Source: Austropuccinia psidii (Eukaryota > Basidiomycota > Pucciniomycetes > Pucciniales > Sphaerophragmiaceae). Taken from it: a stretch of 64,000 nucleotides of DNA. The position numbers and the translations under genes were made by a program. Shown in pieces: positions 58,915-64,000 of the stretch; position 1 is the first letter of the stretch, and the number at the start of each line of letters is the position of its first letter. Under the pieces are notes generated by a model that was not told the origin of the DNA, did no database searches, and was given only the letters and a program-made list of their open reading frames with translations. Where the stretch lies: assembly GCA_023105745.1 (NCBI GenBank), contig JALGQZ010000008.1, positions 45,381,618 through 45,445,617 on the forward strand, read 5' to 3'.

Positions 58915-60470
58915 AAAAGAATATTTCTCTCTAAAATTGCTATTTTCAGTGTGTCTGAACCTTACAAGAAGTTTGGTAGCTTAATGTAGGTAGTTTTCTC
59001 CTATCAATGTATCTTCACAAGCTGTATCATTGTATCTGACAAATTATTCCTTTAATTTCTTAGTCCTCAGTTTTCTTTCTTAGAGATCTTTGGTAATTTT
59101 CTTAATACCAGATGTTTCAACAGGAGGTATATGCTGGGGAACTTTATTCCTTCAGGGGAATTTTTCAAAATCACCTTATTTTTAAGTTTTTATCAAGATT
59201 ACTGGAAATTTTTGGATGCTTATTACCTAGCTCTGCAAATAATTCTACTTAAACAGCATTTTCCCCATGAAGGGCCTTGATGATTAAAGGTCCTGAAAAG
59301 GAGTCTTTAAGATTTTTGGATCCCTTGACATTATTGAGGGTAGTAGTGGATACAAGTATTAGGTCTCTGATATTGAATTCTGGAGTAGCATGTGACTTAT
59401 CCCATGTGTCTTTGGCATAGGAAAATTGGTCCTCCATGAATCTTAATACATGCTTCCTAGCTTTTTCTAGCATTTATTTGAAGCTAGCAGCTTTGGGATG
59501 TGTTTCAACCAACTTCTCCCTCAAAGAATCTTGGGGTTGTCTGGGATTCCATCTTTTTTCCTATAATAGCAGGAGTTTAATTTTTACTAGCATGAATAGA
59601 TGTTTTATATGCTAGTTCCAGTGCAGTTAGAAGGGTACCCCAATCATTCATTAAGCCATAACAATATTTGAGCTCCAATAAATATGGAAAAGAGCTTGGA
59701 ACCATGTCTTCCAAGGTCTTTATAATTCTTTCAGCTAAGCCATCGGTTTGTGGATTTTAAGCTGTAAAGAAGGATGATTTGGGCTCAAATAATTTGTGAA
59801 CTTTTTTCCATAGTACTGAGTTAAACTTTCAATCTCTGTAACTAATAATATTCTTAAATATACCAGTCCATTATACTAGTCTATTCCATATTAGAAGAGC
59901 TGCATTCATGGCTGCATCATATTTTTGAAATGGTCAAAACATTGGAGTCTTACTAAATCTTTCAACAATCACTATGCAAGAATTATGGCTGCTATCACCT
60001 CCTGGTGGTATACCAGTTACCCAATCCATATGTATGATTTCCCAAGTTCTACTGGGTCATGGATTTCTATCATATTTCCAAGCCTTTTTGAGTTGATTTA
60101 TTGGCCTTTTGGAATCTGTTACAGGTTTTGCAGTATTATAAATAATCCTTTAGCCACATTTTCCACCATATGAAGGTCTTAATATTTTCTCCTGTCCTAT
60201 CTTCAGAAAGATTTCCTGATAATGGGCTTTCATGGCTTTATTTCAGTCCATGATTCATTAAAGACCTATTTACTACTGTCATAACACATGTGTGATTTTC
60301 TCTATGGTAGATAATTCTATCAATTTTGTTTAATCTTCTTCCATCATATGACTCTTTCCATATACCATTAAAGGAATGTATCAAGGTGTTATCCTTAGAA
60401 TAGGATGCTACAATTCTTATCTTGAGTATATCTTTTATTTACTTCTTCAAAGAAGGTAGTGTTTGTGTCT
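58915..60470 (-). pseudogene. Ty3 integrase remnant, element G
   Basis: This is aligned to 3235-4797. The first catalytic Asp survives in IHMDWVTG (about 60010-60030), but the second motif reads IISYRD, stop, KF in place of ISDRDPKF. The only long open part is 59249-59473 (KARKHVLRFMEDQFSYAKDTWDKSH). The H2C2 module is degraded. Confidence 0.88.
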
Positions 60471-62160
60471 GTAACACTTATTCCTTCTCTTGGGATTTTT
60501 GGAGAAGCTTCTTATGGTACATAATCAGATTTTGAAATATTATTTTTTAGTGGCCATCTTCTTAGTCCATATTCATTTTTTTCAATATTCTCATCTTTGT
60601 GTACAATGGTCATATTTCTTCTATACTCTTGTATAGCTATTTTCCATCTGAGCATGTTCCTGTTGGGTTTTTTCCTTTTTAGAAGGGATTTAACAGTGGT
60701 ACAAGCTGTTATGAATTCAAAAGCACATCCTTCAAGTAAATACTTTCACTTTTCTAATTCTTAAACAAAACATGGGCATTCCATTTGACTTGATCCATAT
60801 CTGGATTCAGTTGGTTTGATTTTCCTAGATATAACAAATATGGGTCCTTCCACAGGTTTGTCATTAATAATTTGGATTTGATGAATCACATATCCTCACC
60901 CATCTCCAGATGCATCAATTTGAAGCTTAAAGTTTAGCTTAAAATCTGATATCAGTAGAAGTTGAGGAGTAGTCAAGGCTTGTCTCAGGGACTCAAAGTA
61001 TTTGACTCTGTCAACAGTTATTTCAAATACTGAATATTTGTCACACAGCTTATAAAGAGGTCTTTCTATGGATGAAAAATCTTCAATATGCTGCCTGTAG
61101 TATCCTGAAAATCCTAGAAATGACTGGATTTCCTTTTTTTTCTTGGAGGCATGGGTTTTAATAGCACTTCAGAAACTTTTTTTCAATTACAAGGGATAGG
61201 CCAGATAGTACATGTCCCAGGGTATTGAGTTCTTTCAATCCAAAATGACATTTCTTAAGAGAAATTTCAAGTTTCACTTATTGTATTTCCCCAAACCTCT
61301 GGGTAATCTAGCTATATGCTCCTCCCAAGTGTTTTATCAAATGATAGTCTCATAAATATAAATGATTAAAAATCCTTCTGGAAGCTCTTCAGGAAGAATT
61401 TAATTAATCATTATTTGGAAGTGTGAAGGTTTATTTTTGATATTCAAAGGCATTTTCAAGTATTCATAAACTCCACAATGGAAAACAATTCTCAAATATT
61501 TCCTTCTCTTAGTGTTACTACATTATGGTGGAGTCTCTTCAGGGTATCTATACTGCTGAGGTATACTTCTTGAGATATTTTAGTAAGGGAAATTTGGATT
61601 TCTGGTATGGGATTTCTGTCTGCGACAGTGTAAGTATTTAAAGCTCTTAAAGCTTTAACCATTCTGGTTTTTACATTATGAAATGTCACTATGACTTTGG
61701 TAGGTACTTCTACTTCTTCATTGTGGCAAAACTTTCTTATTACACCAACATCTAAAAGTTCTTTAATGTGAAGCTCAGGGGCTTTGCTTGATTTTGGGCT
61801 TGCTGGGTATGCAGGCTTTCTTAAGAGTGGAGGATAAGGTCTCTCAATTTTCAAAATAATGTCAAATTCATTTCCAACAATTTCCCCAATGGTTCTTTAT
61901 CTTATGAAAAGGCTTTCATATGGTCATATAAAAGGGAAAGGAGTTCATTTTCTTTTGAGTCAGTGAGATGAAGACTTCACCTTCATTAATTTGTTTTTAT
62001 TGAAGCTTTTCTAACTCCAATTTGACTGGTGATACTTTATTGACTGTAATTTTTCTTTTAAAAGGCAAAAAGGCAAGTTTCTGAAGCTTCTTGTAGCCAC
62101 TAGTAAAGTAACTGTCTTTGTTTTTATGTAAATCTATTCCATATATGATCAAATAATCAT
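60471..62160 (-). pseudogene. Ty3 RNase H and RT remnant, element G
   Basis: RNase H is visible around 60480-61030 and RT at 61030-62160, with the longest open part at 61492-61854 (RPYPPLLRKPAYPASPKSS). The active-site box reads YIYE where element A has YIDD (about 61345-61356), so both catalytic aspartates are replaced. Confidence 0.88.
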
Positions 62161-62163
62161 TTC

Positions 62164-62580
62164 CTAATATATAATGGGTTCTAGAGAAGTTTTCATGAAA
62201 AATTCAGCAGTTATTCTCAAATTTTCATTAATATGTGAAAAAAGAGTGGTTTCAAATATTCCCAATGGCTTCATTGGATTTCTTGAACTGTTGAACTTTT
62301 TTTCATGAATTGGTAATAATCGATCCTCAAAATTTGGAACACATTTCTTAAGAAAGGATTTTCCATAATGATAGCAATAGCAGAAGGCTCCTGGGTCAAG
62401 TAAAAGCTTAGTTAACTTTTTATCAATCACTACTTCTGTTATACAGGAACTTCCAGCTTTATGACCTTTCCCTCTGTTTTTTTGGTTTTCATAAGTTTTT
62501 CATCTTGAATTTTTAATAAATCAAGTTTTCTACTTCTCAAATGTTTTAAGTGGGAGTAAGAATCCATGATGTCAAATGTG
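62164..62580 (-). pseudogene. Aspartic protease remnant, element G
   Basis: The loop reads LLLDPGAF; the catalytic Asp is kept but T of DTG is P, as in element A. The following FEDRLLPI and GIFETTLFSHI blocks align to element A. Confidence 0.8.
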
Positions 62581-64000
62581 ATATTGATATTTTCTCTATA
62601 CTTTGAAGATTCAGAAAATATTGATGATTTATCATCTGAATTTTCTTCATTCACATCATCCTTCTCAACATTAGGCTCTAATTCAATGTCAATTTCATTT
62701 ATCTTCCCTCTTTTTGCACATTGATTGGCCAAATGTGTGCTTCTTTGGATGGTATGGCACTTTCTGATTGTTTCTGCAGCTTTGTATTTCATATTACTAT
62801 AGTTCTCTTTTGGTATTTTTCTCAAGAATATTTCCAAGGTGTATTAAACCTTGTTCTAATATTTATCCTACTGGAACTGATTTTGGTTTTTGTAGTTACT
62901 TTTGCTAATATATCTATAATATATTCTGCTGAAGATTTTGCAGTAGTCCTTCTTTTTTCAAAACTTTCCAAATAACCTCAAAATTATCTCAGATTTTTTC
63001 AATGGATCATAAATTCTGACATGTCAGGATATAATGCTGTTAGCTTGTCTTTTTGTTGTCAAAACCATGGTAAACCCCGTCTTTGTCAGAGTTAAATTTG
63101 GAAGGCTCAAATTATGTTTAAGTTTTGAATATCCAAGCATTTCTGGCTAATTTGTTGATTATTTGTGTATTCCACCAAATCCATCTTTGGTGTCCATGTG
63201 TGTGTCTTACCTTGATGTACCAGCTATTAGCGTATTTGATAAAACATTTGTTGAATTTTTCTGCTACAAATATTCCTGGTAATTCAAAGTCTTATTTTAT
63301 AATGTCAATACCTCTTATAAGCTCCATGTGCTCATACTCTCCATCACTAATGAAGTGTGGCCATTCTTTGAGTTTTTGTACTCCTTTCAAAGGCTCTTGG
63401 CCTATTAATTGCTCTAAGGTATGAAAAGAAGTGGAAAATTCATCTTTTATTTGTGAATTTTCTAAATCCAATACTTCTTATTCATAATTTCTCATACCCT
63501 CACTTTGACTTAGACATATAGAAAATTTTGGCAAAGTGTGCAGCAATTGTTACAGTTAATTCATTTTACTGGTATTACACCTTGTGGAACTTCTGACTTC
63601 ATGTTGGAAGCCTTGTATTGAATTGATTCACTTGATTTTATACATGTCTTCTTTGATTTTCATTTCTTTCCATAATTCTGTTTTTCTATTATTATCAGAA
63701 ATCATTTTATTCAATTTCATTCTTGATTTTGACACTTCTTCCTGTAAGGTATCAAAACACTTTTTTCAAGGCAATGGTATTTTTCTTTACTTCAGTGAAG
63801 AATTTGCAATATCATCAAGGATCTTCTTCTTATCTTCTTTGATAATACTTATGGCTTTGCTCATTCTTGTTTCAATCCTGTCATAAATATTCAATTTGGA
63901 ATATTCATATGTTAATCCTTTCATAATCACACATTTTTCATATGTTTTATTAGAAAATGAAGTGTTATTTTTTGGTGCTTTGATTTTTCTTATAGCTTTC
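62581..64000 (-). pseudogene. Gag remnant, element G (continues past the window)
   Basis: This aligns to 6890-8330. The C-terminal part (INEIDIELEPNVEKDD, DDKSSIFSESS) is open where element A has a stop, and the knuckle region reads CHTIQRSTHLANQC. The Gag core at 63000-63430 is broken by stops. The N-terminal coiled-coil-like part runs off the right edge. Confidence 0.82.

Larger units (their letters stand above)
55146..64000 (-). mobile_element. Element G: older copy of the element A family, truncated by the window edge
   Basis: It has the same layout as element A in the same orientation: a 3' LTR (55146-58899, split by LTR-B), polypurine tract, integrase, RNase H, RT, protease and gag to the window end. 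Stops and frameshifts are far denser than in element A, and catalytic residues are lost. The left flank is GGGTT, which would be the duplication to look for beyond the right edge. Confidence 0.9.

Noticed and set aside
1..64000. tRNA, rRNA, CRISPR arrays, bacterial operons or telomeric repeats
   Set aside because: None was seen; introns, LTR elements and the absence of dense coding indicate eukaryotic nuclear DNA.

Overview
This window reads as a transposon graveyard from the nuclear genome of a rust fungus (Pucciniales). It is very AT-rich, no continuous host gene is visible apart from one compact island, and the Ty3 polyprotein fragments have the wording I associate with the expanded Ty3 families of Austropuccinia-like rusts. 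The order-level assignment is inference from familiarity with those proteins; no host marker gene is present to prove it.

Layout. 1-11.5 kb: a complete but dead Ty3/Gypsy element (element A, 1435-11353, coding on the minus strand, 5-bp target duplication AAGTG) inserted into an older LTR-type repeat (LTR-C). 11.5-14.9 kb: a decayed Ty1/Copia pol and its downstream repeat (LTR-D). 14.9-16.9 kb: featureless AT-rich DNA. 16.88-18.19 kb: a higher-GC island with a five-exon minus-strand gene that I assembled by hand, encoding a 167-residue secreted, cysteine-rich protein (candidate effector). 18.19-21.11 kb: a hAT transposon with perfect 8-bp target duplication and 13-bp terminal inverted repeats. 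21.14-24.09 kb: a pogo/Tigger transposon beginning 16 bases past the hAT duplication. 26.6-31.6 kb: a second Copia relic whose LTR-D is split by a solo LTR (LTR-B, 29504-31341, duplication AAGAG). 31.8-34.9 kb: a Ty3 relic lacking its reverse transcriptase core (relic E). 36.4-43.2 kb: a third Ty3 relic (F) with its LTR-C, itself split by another LTR (40873-42795, duplication GAATT). 45.74-46.93 kb: an unusual 1.2-kb element made of a palindromic ATGGCATTA minisatellite between inverted ends. 48.7-50.6 kb and 54.5-55.1 kb: further LTR-C copies. 52.7-53.7 kb: a possible short inverted-repeat element. 55.15-64 kb: a second, older copy of the element A family (G), running off the right edge, its LTR split by a second LTR-B (56057-58081, duplication AAAAG).

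The order of insertion can be read from the nesting: LTR-C before A and G; G before LTR-B; LTR-C before the 40.9-kb LTR; LTR-D before LTR-B. None of the transposon genes looks able to make an active enzyme set in cis. The only plausible working host gene is the secreted-protein gene, whose upstream region was struck by the hAT insertion.
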